20,419 nt of DNA from an uncultured Collinsella sp. (GCA_902494715.1 CABUUJ010000039.1:1-20419); one strand, 5' to 3'. Counted from the stretch's first letter, positions 5,145-13,938 are shown. Numbers and translations: made by a program. The notes: generated from the sequence alone by a model not told the origin.

Positions 5145-5950
5145 AAGTTCTCTCCTTTTGTCACAGTCCACCATTGGCAAGGGTTCAGTATTTTAATCGC
5201 ATGACGGGGGTCAACCCCGGCGTCAACCGCAGAGTTCATCAAGATATCAACGAACGGCTCCTCGGAGCGGTCATGGCCGAGCAGGATCACCGGCAGTCCG
5301 CGCAAGGCAAGGTCTTGCGCCACATGGTAGCCCGCCTCGCCCGTCACGACAAGGTCCGCGCCCGCGGCGATGGCAAGCTCGCCAAAGTCGCCGAGGGAGC
5401 CGCCCAGAATGGCGACGGTGCGGCACGGGTGATCGGTCTCACCCCACACGCGCGGGTCGCTGCCAAACGCCGTGGCGGCGCGCGCGGCAAGGTCGCGTAG
5501 GCTGCAGGGGTCGCTGAGTGTCGCAAGGGCTCCCAGGCCGCAGACCTCGGGGTCGTCCACGTGTTCCAGCGAGCTTTCGGGCACGGCGTCCAACAGCGTA
5601 CTTAGGCATACGCGCGCCTCGTGTGAGCGGTCCAGGTTGGTGTGGAGCGAGATGATGCTCACCCCACAACGGGCCGCCTCGTAGAGCGCCGCACTGCACT
5701 GGGGACGCGTCGCGCTGGGCGGGCAAAATGCCTCGGGTGCCTTAATATAGACGGGATGATGCGTGAGCAACACATTGGCTCCGGCTTCCAAGGCACGCTG
5801 CACGTTGTCCCTGGTAGCGTCGAGCGCACAGGCCACGCCACGGATCTCGTCATCGGGGTCGCCAACGGATAAGCCTACGTGGTCCCAGGGTTCGGCGTCC
5901 GTCTTAGGATAGCGTGCAAGCAGGGCGCGCTCGAGTTGGGCGACGATCAT
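5141..5950 (-). CDS. Nif3-like dinuclear metal centre hexameric protein
   Basis: This is a Nif3/YqfO/DUF34 family protein: a toroidal hexamer with two metals per subunit. A GTP cyclohydrolase I-type activity is often annotated, but the physiological role remains uncertain. Motifs are EPWDHVGLSVGD (20-31), LLTHHPVY with two metal histidines (61-68), HTNLD (103-107) and a C-terminal GHDRSEE (about 225-231) that supplies the remaining His/Glu ligands. At 269 residues it matches the short form without the inserted PII-like domain of longer homologues. The start overlaps the stop of the upstream cysteine desulfurase as ATGA, and its own stop overlaps the start of the zinc-ribbon gene in the same way, so the three genes are probably translationally coupled. 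Confidence 0.93.
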   Translation of the reverse strand: MIVAQLERALLARYPKTDAEPWDHVGLSVGDPDDEIRGVACALDATRDNVQRALEAGANVLLTHHPVYIKAPEAFCPPSATRPQCSAALYEAARCGVSIISLHTNLDRSHEARVCLSTLLDAVPESSLEHVDDPEVCGLGALATLSDPCSLRDLAARAATAFGSDPRVWGETDHPCRTVAILGGSLGDFGELAIAAGADLVVTGEAGYHVAQDLALRGLPVILLGHDRSEEPFVDILMNSAVDAGVDPRHAIKILNPCQWWTVTKGENL

Positions 5951-7125
5951 GCGGCACCTACGATCGAGAGCAGCGTCTGGGCAAAGTCGTCCAGATCGCC
6001 CGGATTCACACGGTCATCGAAGGAGATACGCAGTGCGCCCAATGCCTGCTCGCGGCCAATGCCCATCGCGCTCAAAACGTGGCTGGGGTCCATGCTGCCG
6101 CTCGAGCATGCCGAGCCTGCCGATACCTCAAAGCCGGCGGCATCGAGCTTGATGATGAGCTCCTCGGAGTCCATGCCGTCAATGTAGATCGATACCATGC
6201 CGGGCAGACGGTCGGCATGTGCGTAGTCACCCATGGTGGCGTGAATGCGCGGATGGGCCGTAAGCGTGGCGTAGAGCTTGTCGGAAAGGGCTTGCAGCGT
6301 CGCACGCTCCTGGGCCACATGGGGCGCCAGCGTGCGGGCGGCAGCGGCAAAGGCGAGCTGCGTGCGCAGGTCCTGCGTGCCGGCGCGACGTCCGGCTTCC
6401 TGTCCGCCGCCAAAGATGCGGGGGCGCAGCGGCGTGCGGGTTTTAACGTAGAGCGCGCCGGATGCCACAGGGCCGCCGATCTTATGCGCGGCAACGGTCA
6501 TAGCATCGACGCCCAGCTCGGCGGCATCGAGCGGAATATGCAGATAGCCCTGGATGGCATCGGTATGGAACAGAGCGCCCACGGTATGCGCAGCTGCGGC
6601 TAGATCGCGGATGGGCTGCACCACACCGGTCTCGTTGTTGGCGGCCATGATGCTCACGAGCGCGACGTCGTCGCCGAGCAGCTCGATGAGCGCGGCAGGC
6701 TCAATATAGCCCGCACGGCAGGGCTGCACCAGGTCGACGGTAAAGCCGGCGGCACGCAGCAGCGGCAGGTTGTCCAGGATCGAATCGTGCTCGATAGCAG
6801 ATACGATCACGCGGTTGCGCTTGCGGTCGCGCTGGCGAGCGCCCTCGGCAAGACCGAGGAGCGCCAGCTGGTTGGCCTCGGTGCCGCCGTTGGTCAGGAC
6901 GATCTCGGACGGGCGAACGCGCGCGCCAAAGCTGCGGGCGACCTCGCGGCGAGCAACCTCCAGACGCGCAGCGGCCTTGCGGCCGAGCGAATGCAGCGAG
7001 TTGGGGTTTACGCCGGCAAGCTCGCTGTCGTCGTACTCGCGCTGCGCAAGGAGCGCCTCGGCGCGCATGGGCGTCGAGGCGGCATAGTCAAGATTCACGG
7101 GTATGCGGTTTTGACCTGCGGTCAT
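5947..7125 (-). CDS. Cysteine desulfurase, NifS/IscS family
   Basis: A PLP enzyme that takes sulfur from L-cysteine as a persulfide for Fe-S clusters, tRNA thiolation and other uses. The 392 residues show NLDYAASTPM near the start, the PLP-contact EHDSIL (112-117), ANNETG (162-167), the Schiff-base lysine in AAHKIGGP (K215) and RRAGTQD (246-252). The catalytic cysteine lies in SAGSACSSGSMDPSHVL (C340), in a long group-I-type loop. The ATG at 7125 lies six bases after the rpe stop, and an AGGAGG site overlaps the end of rpe. No iscU or iscR is adjacent, so I cannot say whether it is IscS, NifS or a tRNA-dedicated enzyme. Nearby Fe-S clients are IspH and the radical-SAM protein. Confidence 0.95.
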   Translation of the reverse strand: MTAGQNRIPVNLDYAASTPMRAEALLAQREYDDSELAGVNPNSLHSLGRKAAARLEVARREVARSFGARVRPSEIVLTNGGTEANQLALLGLAEGARQRDRKRNRVIVSAIEHDSILDNLPLLRAAGFTVDLVQPCRAGYIEPAALIELLGDDVALVSIMAANNETGVVQPIRDLAAAAHTVGALFHTDAIQGYLHIPLDAAELGVDAMTVAAHKIGGPVASGALYVKTRTPLRPRIFGGGQEAGRRAGTQDLRTQLAFAAAARTLAPHVAQERATLQALSDKLYATLTAHPRIHATMGDYAHADRLPGMVSIYIDGMDSEELIIKLDAAGFEVSAGSACSSGSMDPSHVLSAMGIGREQALGALRISFDDRVNPGDLDDFAQTLLSIVGAA

Positions 7126-7131
7126 AAGGGT

Positions 7132-7803
7132 TTATGCCTCCTGTGCGGCCTCGTTGCCTAGCTTTTGCAGCAGCGCAACCTCGGCGGCGGGATCTTCGGA
7201 CTTAAATACGGCGGAGCCGGCCACGAGGACGTTGGCGCCGGCATTGACGACCTCGGCAATGTTCTTGGAAGATATGCCGCCATCGACCTCGATCATGGGC
7301 GACACGCCGTGACGCTCGCACATGGCCTTGAGCTCGTGGAGCTTTGCGATGGTGCCCGGGATAAAGCTCTGGCCGCCAAAGCCCGGGTTCACACTCATCA
7401 GCAGCACGATATCGACGACCTCGATGATGCTCTCGAGCACGCAGACGGGCGTTGCGGGGTTGAGCACCACGCCGGCCTTGACGCCGCGCTGCTGCAGGTG
7501 CGTGAGCGTGCGGTGCAGGTGCGTGGAGGCCTCGTAGTGCACGGTGATCATATCGGCACCGGCATCGGCATACCAATCGACCGTCTCGTCAGGGTTCGAC
7601 ACCATGAGGTGCGCGTCGACCGGCACGTCGGTGGAGCGCTTGACGGCCTTGAGGATATCGACGCCAAAGGTGAGGTTGCCGGTAAAGTGACCGTCCATGA
7701 CGTCGAAGTGCACAAAGTCGGCGCCGGCGATCTTGTCGAGTTCGCCCCTGAGGTTGGCCATATCGGCCGAAAGGACGGACGGAGCGATTTTAATGGAACC
7801 CAT
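7132..7803 (-). CDS. rpe: Ribulose-phosphate 3-epimerase
   Basis: Interconverts D-ribulose 5-phosphate and D-xylulose 5-phosphate in the non-oxidative pentose phosphate pathway. The 223 residues form a single TIM barrel of usual length. Visible motifs are IAPSVLSADMANL (6-18), HFDVMDGHF with metal ligands His32 and Asp34 (32-40), DAHLMV (63-68, His65), MSVNPGFGGQ with the flexible active-site loop, and EVDGGI with the catalytic/metal Asp followed by the phosphate-binding GS motif near the C-terminus. AGAAAGG precedes the ATG at 7803. It sits 18 bases after gpsA and directly before the cysteine desulfurase. In many actinobacteria rpe lies in other housekeeping operons, so its place here is conserved gene packing rather than pathway logic. 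Confidence 0.97.
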   Translation of the reverse strand: MGSIKIAPSVLSADMANLRGELDKIAGADFVHFDVMDGHFTGNLTFGVDILKAVKRSTDVPVDAHLMVSNPDETVDWYADAGADMITVHYEASTHLHRTLTHLQQRGVKAGVVLNPATPVCVLESIIEVVDIVLLMSVNPGFGGQSFIPGTIAKLHELKAMCERHGVSPMIEVDGGISSKNIAEVVNAGANVLVAGSAVFKSEDPAAEVALLQKLGNEAAQEA

Positions 7804-7821
7804 GTTAGTAGCCTTTCTGCG

Positions 7822-8829
7822 CTAATCGGTGAGTCCGTAGAACTCCTGCGATGGGACGCGGTCGGTGAGAATCTCGAGCGCCCTATCCAAAGTAACACCG
7901 TTGTAGAGCGTTTGCTCTACGGCAAAGGTGAGCGGAATGTCGACACCCAGTGAACGGGCGAGCTCGCTGACGCTGCGGGCCGCAACGGCGCCCTCGACCA
8001 CCATGTGCGTGCGCGTCTGGTACTCGTCGAGCGACACGCCGTGGGCAAATTCGTAGCCAAAGGTGCGGTTGCGCGAATGCTCCGAGGTACAGGTGGCGAT
8101 GAGGTCGCCCATGCCGGCAAGGCCCATGCAAGTCATGGCCTGCCCGCCGCGGGCATGCACCAGTCGGCTGATCTCGGCCAGGCCGCGCGTCATGATAAGG
8201 GCGAGCGTGTTATCGCCCGCACCGGTACCGGCGGAGATGCCGCACACGATGGCGATGACGTTTTTCATGGCGCCGCAAACCTCGACGCCGGTCATGTCCT
8301 GCGACAGGTAGATGCGGAAGGCCGTGGATAGGAGCAGGTCCTTAAAGATCTCCCCTACCTGCGGGTCTTTGCTGGCGATGACGGCGGCAGAAAGTCCGCC
8401 GCGGCAGATCTCCTCGGCATGGTTGGGGCCGGAGAGCGCCGCCACGCGCGCCTCGTTGCCGATCTCGCTGGCGATGACCTCGCTCATGAGCAGGCCAGAT
8501 TCTGGCTCAATGCCCTTGGTGAGGCAGAGTACCGGGGTGTCGGCGGCGATGAAGGGGGCCGCTTGATGGCATACACTGCGCAGGTGCGTGGAGGGCACGG
8601 CAAAGATGATGGCATCGGCGCCCTCGAGTGCTTGCGACAGGTCCGTGGTGGCGATGACGTTGCCGGGCAGCTCGTAGTCCATCAGATACCGGGGATTGCG
8701 GTGCTCGCAATTGATGCCGGCGGCCGTCTGCTCGCTATGGGCCCACATGATCACGCGCTCGGCTCGTGCGGCGGCAAGGCCGGCGACGGCGGTTCCCCAG
8801 GAGCCGGAGCCAATCAGCGCAACATTCAT
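7822..8829 (-). CDS. gpsA: Glycerol-3-phosphate dehydrogenase [NAD(P)+]
   Basis: Reduces dihydroxyacetone phosphate to sn-glycerol 3-phosphate, the backbone for phospholipids. The 335 residues show the Rossmann motif IGSGSWGTA (6-14), the FAVPS segment, LTKGIE, SGPNHAEE, and the catalytic lysine in GVEVCGAMKNVIAI. The C-terminal domain carries GLAGMGDLIATCTS and SRNRTFG, as in all GpsA proteins. AGGAGAG lies just before the ATG at 8829. It starts nine bases after plsY, whose product consumes glycerol 3-phosphate, and plsC further upstream in the same string performs the following acylation, so the three lipid steps appear co-transcribed. Confidence 0.97.
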   Translation of the reverse strand: MNVALIGSGSWGTAVAGLAAARAERVIMWAHSEQTAAGINCEHRNPRYLMDYELPGNVIATTDLSQALEGADAIIFAVPSTHLRSVCHQAAPFIAADTPVLCLTKGIEPESGLLMSEVIASEIGNEARVAALSGPNHAEEICRGGLSAAVIASKDPQVGEIFKDLLLSTAFRIYLSQDMTGVEVCGAMKNVIAIVCGISAGTGAGDNTLALIMTRGLAEISRLVHARGGQAMTCMGLAGMGDLIATCTSEHSRNRTFGYEFAHGVSLDEYQTRTHMVVEGAVAARSVSELARSLGVDIPLTFAVEQTLYNGVTLDRALEILTDRVPSQEFYGLTD

Positions 8830-8838
8830 GACTCTCTC

Positions 8839-9522
8839 CTACTTATCGTCGGGCTCGGTGACGCGCTTGGTAAATGAGAGCTTGGACTCCTTGCCCGTCA
8901 TGAGCTTTTTGATGTTCGCACGATGGGCCCACACCACGGTGATGCCGATCAGCGCCATGCAAAATTTGAGACCCAGGCTGCTGTACGGAAAAACCGCGCA
9001 AGCGGCGATGGGAAGTCCGATGGCAGCTGCAAGCGAGCCTACCGACACAAACTTGGTGATGGCGACGGCCACGATAAACATGCCCAGCAGCGAAAGTCCG
9101 ATGGGCCAGTACCAGGCGAGAATAACGCCCAGACCGACCGCGATGCCCTTGCCGCCATGGAAGTTGAGGTAGGGCGAGAAGATGTGGCCCCACACCGCAG
9201 CCAGGCAGATGACACCGAGCATCCAATCGCCGGGGGCTCCAGGCGCCATGATGCTTACAGGGAAGCCATAACCCACACTCGCGATGAGCGGACGGGCGAC
9301 TTGTACGCAGATGGCGCCCTTAAGGCAGTCGAGCAGCAGCGTGAGCGCGGCCACCTTGGGGCCGGCTACGCGCAGGGCGTTGGTGGTGCCGATGTTGCCG
9401 GAGCCCGCTTTGCGGATGTCCGTGTGGTTGAACACACGGCCCAGGATCAGGCCAAACGGAATCGCTCCGATAAAGAACGAGACCACGGCGCAGATGGCGG
9501 TCAGCAGAATCGGATTATGCAT
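8839..9522 (-). CDS. plsY: Acyl-phosphate:glycerol-3-phosphate acyltransferase
   Basis: Integral membrane enzyme that moves the acyl chain from acyl-phosphate to the sn-1 position of glycerol 3-phosphate. The 227 residues hold several hydrophobic helices and the three PlsY loop motifs: GSGNIGTTNALR (41-52), HIFSPYLNFHGGKGIAVG in the middle, and a C-terminal HRANIKKLMTGKE. Its acyl donor is made by PlsX, which is not in the window. The start at 9522 overlaps the end of der by eight bases, suggesting coupling. It is slightly longer than the common 200-residue form because of a C-terminal cytoplasmic tail of about 20 residues. Confidence 0.96.
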   Translation of the reverse strand: MHNPILLTAICAVVSFFIGAIPFGLILGRVFNHTDIRKAGSGNIGTTNALRVAGPKVAALTLLLDCLKGAICVQVARPLIASVGYGFPVSIMAPGAPGDWMLGVICLAAVWGHIFSPYLNFHGGKGIAVGLGVILAWYWPIGLSLLGMFIVAVAITKFVSVGSLAAAIGLPIAACAVFPYSSLGLKFCMALIGITVVWAHRANIKKLMTGKESKLSFTKRVTEPDDK

Positions 9523-10849
9523 CCTTTTGCTCCTTCTTCCTAAAGAAGAGTCGAATGGGCGTGCCGGAAAAATCGAAGGTCGAGCGCATGCGGTTCTCCA
9601 CGTAGCGCTGGTAGGTGTCGTTGACCAGGTCGCTGTGGTTGACGAAGAACGTAAACGTCGGCGGGTTGACGCCCGTCTGGGTCACGTAGTGCATGCGCAG
9701 GCGGCGCTTGCCGTCCACCACGGTGTGGCCAAACTCGCGCAGGTCGGTGAGGAACGTGTTGAGGCGCGAGGTGCTGATCTTTTGCGAGCGCGTCTTCTCG
9801 GCAGCATCGACCATCGCCCAAATCTTCTCGACGCTGCGGCCGGTCAGGGCCGAGATGCGCAGGTACTGGGCCCAGGGAGCCATGACGCCCAGACGGCGGT
9901 CGACGGTCTCCATGCAGGCCTCGCGCTTGCGGTCGTCGTCGAGAAGGTCCCACTTGTTGAGCAGCACCACGATGGCGCAGCCGCGCTCGATGGCAAGGCC
10001 CATGACCTTCTGGTCCTGCTCGGTGACACCCACGGAGGCATCGACGACGAGCAGCGCCACGTCGGCGCGGTCAATGGCGCGCAGGCCGCGGACCATGGAG
10101 TAGTACTCGATATTCTCGTACACGGTGCTCTTCTTGCGAATGCCCGCGGTGTCGACAATGCGGTAGTGCTTGCCGTCGCGCTCGACGACGGTGTCGATGG
10201 CGTCGCGCGTGGTGCCGGCGATGTTGGACACGATGGAGCGGTCGGCGCCCAGGATGCGGTTGAACAGCGAGGACTTACCGGCGTTGGGGCGGCCGATGAT
10301 GGCGACGTTCAGCGCGTCGGGGAACTCGTCGGCGACCTCGTCCTCTTCCTCGGGCAACAGGGCCACGATGTCGTCGAGCAGGTCGCCCGTGCCGTGGCCG
10401 TGCAGGGCCGAGAGCGGCGTGGGCTCACCGATGCCGAGCGAATAGAACTCCCAGATGTTGTCATTTTCGCGGTCGGGGTTGTCGAGCTTGTTCACCAGCA
10501 GAAAGACCGGCTTGTCGCAGCGCTTGAGCATGCGGGCGACCGACTCGTCCTCCTCGGTGACGCCGGTGCGGCCATCGACCACAAACAGGATGACGGCTGC
10601 TTCCTCGGCGGCAGCAAGTGCCTGGTCGCGGATGGACGTGGCAAAGACGTCGTCGCTCTTGAGCGGCTCGATACCGCCCGTGTCGACGATGGTGAACTCG
10701 CGGCCGTTCCAATCGGCCGTGTGATACGAGCGGTCGCGCGTGACGCCGCGGGACTCATGGACGATGGCGTCCGAGGTCTGGGCTAGGCGGTTAACGAGCG
10801 TGGACTTGCCCACGTTGGGGCGTCCGACGACGGCGACGATAGGTTTCAT
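9515..10849 (-). CDS. der: Ribosome-assembly GTPase Der (EngA)
   Basis: Essential GTPase with two G domains in tandem that acts in maturation of the 50S ribosomal subunit. The 444 residues have usual family length. G domain 1 has the P-loop GRPNVGKST (9-17), DTGGIE and NKLD. G domain 2 has GRPNAGKSS, DTAGIRKKS and NKWD. The C-terminal KH-like domain ends in FSGTPIRLFFRKK. AAAGGAG precedes the ATG at 10849 and overlaps the stop of the DUF512 gene. The same pairing of a DUF512 radical-SAM gene with der and then plsY/gpsA is known from other Gram-positive lineages, which supports a conserved functional neighbourhood. Confidence 0.97.
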   Translation of the reverse strand: MKPIVAVVGRPNVGKSTLVNRLAQTSDAIVHESRGVTRDRSYHTADWNGREFTIVDTGGIEPLKSDDVFATSIRDQALAAAEEAAVILFVVDGRTGVTEEDESVARMLKRCDKPVFLLVNKLDNPDRENDNIWEFYSLGIGEPTPLSALHGHGTGDLLDDIVALLPEEEDEVADEFPDALNVAIIGRPNAGKSSLFNRILGADRSIVSNIAGTTRDAIDTVVERDGKHYRIVDTAGIRKKSTVYENIEYYSMVRGLRAIDRADVALLVVDASVGVTEQDQKVMGLAIERGCAIVVLLNKWDLLDDDRKREACMETVDRRLGVMAPWAQYLRISALTGRSVEKIWAMVDAAEKTRSQKISTSRLNTFLTDLREFGHTVVDGKRRLRMHYVTQTGVNPPTFTFFVNHSDLVNDTYQRYVENRMRSTFDFSGTPIRLFFRKKEQKDA

Positions 10850-10859
10850 CTGCTCTCCT

Positions 10860-12302
10860 TTAATGGGTAGGGTCAGCGGGGATAGTTGAATTGGCGGGCG
10901 TTATGCCAAGGATGTGCTCCAGGGTATCGAGCAGCTCATGCGGCATGGTCGATACCACATGAACCTCGGCGCCGCGACCGGTAAGGCGTGCGAGTAATTC
11001 GTCACGATGATACTCGTCAAGGGTCATGCCGTCGGCGTTGAACATGAGCTTAGGCACAAAGAGCATAACCCCCGACAGGTCCTGCGGCAGCTGCTCCAAG
11101 ATGTCGCAGGCGACGATGAGGCCGGTCACGTCCACGTTGCCGCCAAAGTAGCGGTTTTTGATGGCCGTGACGGTACCGGCAAGGCCCTGCGGCGATTCCA
11201 CAAAACGCGCCACCGTATCGCGCGCGCTGGCGCCCGAGAGGCACAGCAGGTGCTGGCTGCGAGTGGCGATGGCCTCGCGGACGCGGGCCAGTCGTTCGGC
11301 ATCGGCGGCGAGCACATCGTCCGTCTCGTCTAGGTATGAGCGGATCATGCCGATACCGTCGTAGTACTGCGGATAGCCGTCGTAAAAGTCCGCCTCGGGC
11401 GGATCGATGCCGGCGTCCAGGTAGAACTCGTCGCTCATCTGGAAGGTGTGGCGGCCAAAACGTTCGAAGGCGCGGTCCTGGTAGGGACGGATCATGGCAA
11501 TGGTCTCGCGCGCGAGCTCGGGTTTGTCGCTGTAGGACCAGCTAAAGCGGTTTTGGTGCTTGGTAAAACCGAGCGGCACAATGCCCAGGCTTGTGATTTG
11601 CTCGTGCTCCTCGCAAAAGCGCAGGGTCTTTTCCAGCTCCTCGCCGTCGTTCATGCCGGGGCACAACACAATCTGCGCGTGGATCTCGATGCCGGCGGCC
11701 ATGATGGCCTCGAGTACGTCCATGCCGCGCTGGGCGTTGCGGCCCATCATACGACGGCGGACGTCGGGGCTCACGGCATGGACCGACACGTTCATAGGGC
11801 TCATGTTGCGTTGGATGACGTTTTGCACGTCCTCGTCGGTGAGGTTCGTGAGCGTGACGAAGTTGCCCTGCAAAAAGCTCAGGCGGTAGTCGTCATCGCG
11901 AATATAGAGCGTTGAGCGGCCGCCCTTGGGGAGCATCGTCATAAAGCAGAACACGCAGGCGTTCACGCAGGTGCGCATGCCATCGAAGATGGGGCCATCG
12001 AACTCAAGGCCCCAGTCCTCTCCCGGGAAGCGGTCGAGCTCGACGGGGGTGACGCTGTTGTCGCGCGGGTCGAAAACCTCGAGGTCGACGGTGACGTCGT
12101 CTGCCTCCCAGAGCCACACGATCATGTCGGTGAGCTGCTCGCCGTTGACCGTGAGCACGCGCATGCCCGGCTCGATACCCACATCCCATGCGGGCGATTC
12201 GGGACGCACGTTCTTTACGAGCGCGCCCTCACCCGGCTCGGGGTCGCGGCTGCGCCCGTAATCGGCCACCTCGGCGGCGTATGCGGGTACGGTCTGGTCC
12301 AT
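10860..12302 (-). CDS. DUF512 radical-SAM protein with N-terminal PDZ domain
   Basis: Putative Fe-S oxidoreductase of unknown substrate. I set the start at ATG 12302 (480 aa), two bases after the ispH stop. The longer open frame to 12467 lies inside ispH and codes for an Arg/His-rich sequence that is clearly out of frame. Residues about 27-90 form a PDZ-like domain (VRPESPAWDVGIEPG, VLTVNGE). CVNACVFC (112-119) is a CX3CX2C cluster site as in radical-SAM enzymes, followed by GGRSTLYIRDDDYRLSFLQG. The C-terminal DUF512 part ends the protein, with MLFVPKLMFN and THVVST-like strands. An AAGGAG lies 14 bases before the ATG, rather far. A role in ribosome or lipid biogenesis is guessed only from its constant neighbour der. 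Confidence 0.9.
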   Translation of the reverse strand: MDQTVPAYAAEVADYGRSRDPEPGEGALVKNVRPESPAWDVGIEPGMRVLTVNGEQLTDMIVWLWEADDVTVDLEVFDPRDNSVTPVELDRFPGEDWGLEFDGPIFDGMRTCVNACVFCFMTMLPKGGRSTLYIRDDDYRLSFLQGNFVTLTNLTDEDVQNVIQRNMSPMNVSVHAVSPDVRRRMMGRNAQRGMDVLEAIMAAGIEIHAQIVLCPGMNDGEELEKTLRFCEEHEQITSLGIVPLGFTKHQNRFSWSYSDKPELARETIAMIRPYQDRAFERFGRHTFQMSDEFYLDAGIDPPEADFYDGYPQYYDGIGMIRSYLDETDDVLAADAERLARVREAIATRSQHLLCLSGASARDTVARFVESPQGLAGTVTAIKNRYFGGNVDVTGLIVACDILEQLPQDLSGVMLFVPKLMFNADGMTLDEYHRDELLARLTGRGAEVHVVSTMPHELLDTLEHILGITPANSTIPADPTH

Positions 12303-12304
12303 GG

Positions 12305-13204
12305 TTAGCGGTAAAGCTCCTTGATGCGCTCGACGGCGCGCTCGATGTGTTCTTGCGGGGTGGAGGCTCCGGCGGTGATGCCGATGTGGTGAGCGTCGGT
12401 AAACCACGCGCCCTGGAGCTCGGAAGCTTCCTCGATGTGATGCGTGTGCTCGCAGGCGTCTGCGCAAATTTGAGCCAGGCGGCGGGTGTTGCCCGAGTTC
12501 TTGCCGCCCACGACGACCATGCAGTCGCAGCGGTTGGCAAGTGTGGCTGCTGCCTGTTGACGCTCACTCGTGGCGGCGCAGATGGTGTTGATCACACGCA
12601 GCTCCTGCACGCGCGGGGTGATAGCCGCCACGACCTCGGCGAGGTTCTGCGCGGTCTGGGTGGTCTGCACGACGAGGCCTACCTTGCCCTTGAGCGACAA
12701 GGCGTTGGCGTCAGCGGCACAGCTCACGACCTGCGCATCGTCGCCTGCGTGGCCTAGAATGCCCTCGACCTCGGGGTGCCCCGGCTCGCCCACGACGATC
12801 ACACGGTAGCCCTCGCGCACCAGGCGCTCGGCCGCCACATGGACCTTCTTCACGTAGGGGCAGGTGGCATCGACCACGTTGAGGCCGCGCTTGCGGGCAG
12901 CATCGATCACCTGCGGCACTACGCCGTGTGCGCGGATGATCACGGTACCCGATGCTGCGTCGTCCAGGGTCTCGGCCAGGCCAACGCCTGCCTCAGCAAG
13001 CTCGCGCACCACGATGGGGTTATGGATGAGCGGACCCAAGGTATGGACCTGAGTGCTCTCCCCTGCCTGCGGCGCGGCGGCCAGCGCCATGTCGAGCGCG
13101 CGCTGTACGCCGTAGCAAGTGCCGGCGTGGGCTGCAATCTCGATGGTAGTCGCTGTTGCCTGGTCGGACGCGGTCGCGGCAGTGTTCGTAACGTTCTCGC
13201 TCAT
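12305..13204 (-). CDS. ispH: 4-hydroxy-3-methylbut-2-enyl diphosphate reductase
   Basis: Last enzyme of the MEP isoprenoid pathway. It uses an Fe-S cluster to convert HMBPP to IPP and DMAPP. I chose ATG 13204 (299 aa), two bases after the plsC stop, because upstream in-frame codons fall inside plsC. Its ribosome-binding site is weak (CAGGTT). The three cluster cysteines are Cys30 in AGTCYGVQRAL, Cys115 in ATCPYVKK and Cys209 in NTICAATSERQ. Substrate residues include HNP (61-63), RAHGV, and GHPEVEG with the proton-donor Glu145, followed by GGKNSGNT. Residues 1-20 are a Ser/Thr/Ala-rich extension of no clear function. The other MEP genes are not in the window. Confidence 0.96.
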   Translation of the reverse strand: MSENVTNTAATASDQATATTIEIAAHAGTCYGVQRALDMALAAAPQAGESTQVHTLGPLIHNPIVVRELAEAGVGLAETLDDAASGTVIIRAHGVVPQVIDAARKRGLNVVDATCPYVKKVHVAAERLVREGYRVIVVGEPGHPEVEGILGHAGDDAQVVSCAADANALSLKGKVGLVVQTTQTAQNLAEVVAAITPRVQELRVINTICAATSERQQAAATLANRCDCMVVVGGKNSGNTRRLAQICADACEHTHHIEEASELQGAWFTDAHHIGITAGASTPQEHIERAVERIKELYR

Positions 13205-13206
13205 GG

Positions 13207-13935
13207 CTAGAACCTGCCCGGATGCTCGGCGCACAGCTCGTCTCGCATAGCGTAGACGCGGTTCATGGCCTCGGACTCAAACCATTCCAGGCGCTCCGTG
13301 CGCTTAAGCCCAGCCGGTGCGTCGGAAAGCGAGACGGCCTTGCCGGCGCGGATCCAGCACTTCTTGGGACGCATGAGCTTTTTGCCTGCGGGCGTGATGT
13401 CGGACCAGCCGCAGATGGCGAGCGGGTTGACGGGCGCCTTGCCCATCTGGGCGATGAGCGCAAAGCCGCCGTGGACCTCGGGCTTGATCTCGCGCGAGCG
13501 GATGCGTGTGCCCTCGGGGAAGATCAGGACGTCCTCGCCGCGCTGCAGCGCATGCTGGGCGGCGCGCAGGCACTTCATATCGGCAGTTCCACGCTCGACG
13601 GGGATGCCGCCAACGCGGCTAAAGGCCCAGCGCACAATCTTGCTCTTGGCGAACTCGGACTTAAAGATGGGACGAATGCGGCGGCCCCCAAAGAACAGCG
13701 CCGTCTCCACGGCCAAGAGCTCGGCCATCGAGGTGTGGTTGCAGATGACCACGCTGCCGCGGCCTTCCTGGCGCTCAAACAGAAGATCGGCGTCCTCGAC
13801 CTTCCAGCGCCACATGAGCTTGGAGAAGGCCCAAAGGATGGCCATGACTACGACGACGGTGCCGCGGATGAGCGCTGGAAACTCGGCGTAGGGGGCGTTG
13901 TAATAGTCCTCGGGCGTCTGCTGAAACAGGCGCAT
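13207..13935 (-). CDS. plsC: 1-acyl-sn-glycerol-3-phosphate acyltransferase family protein
   Basis: Makes phosphatidic acid by acylating lysophosphatidic acid at sn-2, after PlsY. The 242 residues start with a hydrophobic anchor (about 24-42). Motif I is NHTSMAE (66-72). The family has HX4D, but here the acidic residue after His67 is Glu72. Motif II surroundings are KSEFAKSKIVRWAFSRVGG with IPVERG (111-116), and motif III is FPEGTR (139-144), all normal. The PLSC domain is otherwise complete, so activity is likely, though the Asp-to-Glu change is unusual. A strong AAAGGAGGT precedes the ATG at 13935, which lies three bases after the cmk stop. A cmk-plsC-ispH order occurs in other Gram-positive bacteria. 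Confidence 0.9.
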   Translation of the reverse strand: MRLFQQTPEDYYNAPYAEFPALIRGTVVVVMAILWAFSKLMWRWKVEDADLLFERQEGRGSVVICNHTSMAELLAVETALFFGGRRIRPIFKSEFAKSKIVRWAFSRVGGIPVERGTADMKCLRAAQHALQRGEDVLIFPEGTRIRSREIKPEVHGGFALIAQMGKAPVNPLAICGWSDITPAGKKLMRPKKCWIRAGKAVSLSDAPAGLKRTERLEWFESEAMNRVYAMRDELCAEHPGRF

Positions 13936-13938
13936 GGG

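Noticed and set aside
5145..5180. Earlier start for the zinc-ribbon gene
   Set aside because: It would overlap nif3 by 40 bases with no ribosome-binding site, whereas ATG 5144 has AAGGAGAG and an ATGA overlap.
12303..12467. Longer N-terminus for the DUF512 protein
   Set aside because: The extension lies within ispH in another frame and encodes an Arg/His-rich sequence typical of a GC-rich shadow frame. ATG 12302 fits the gene spacing.
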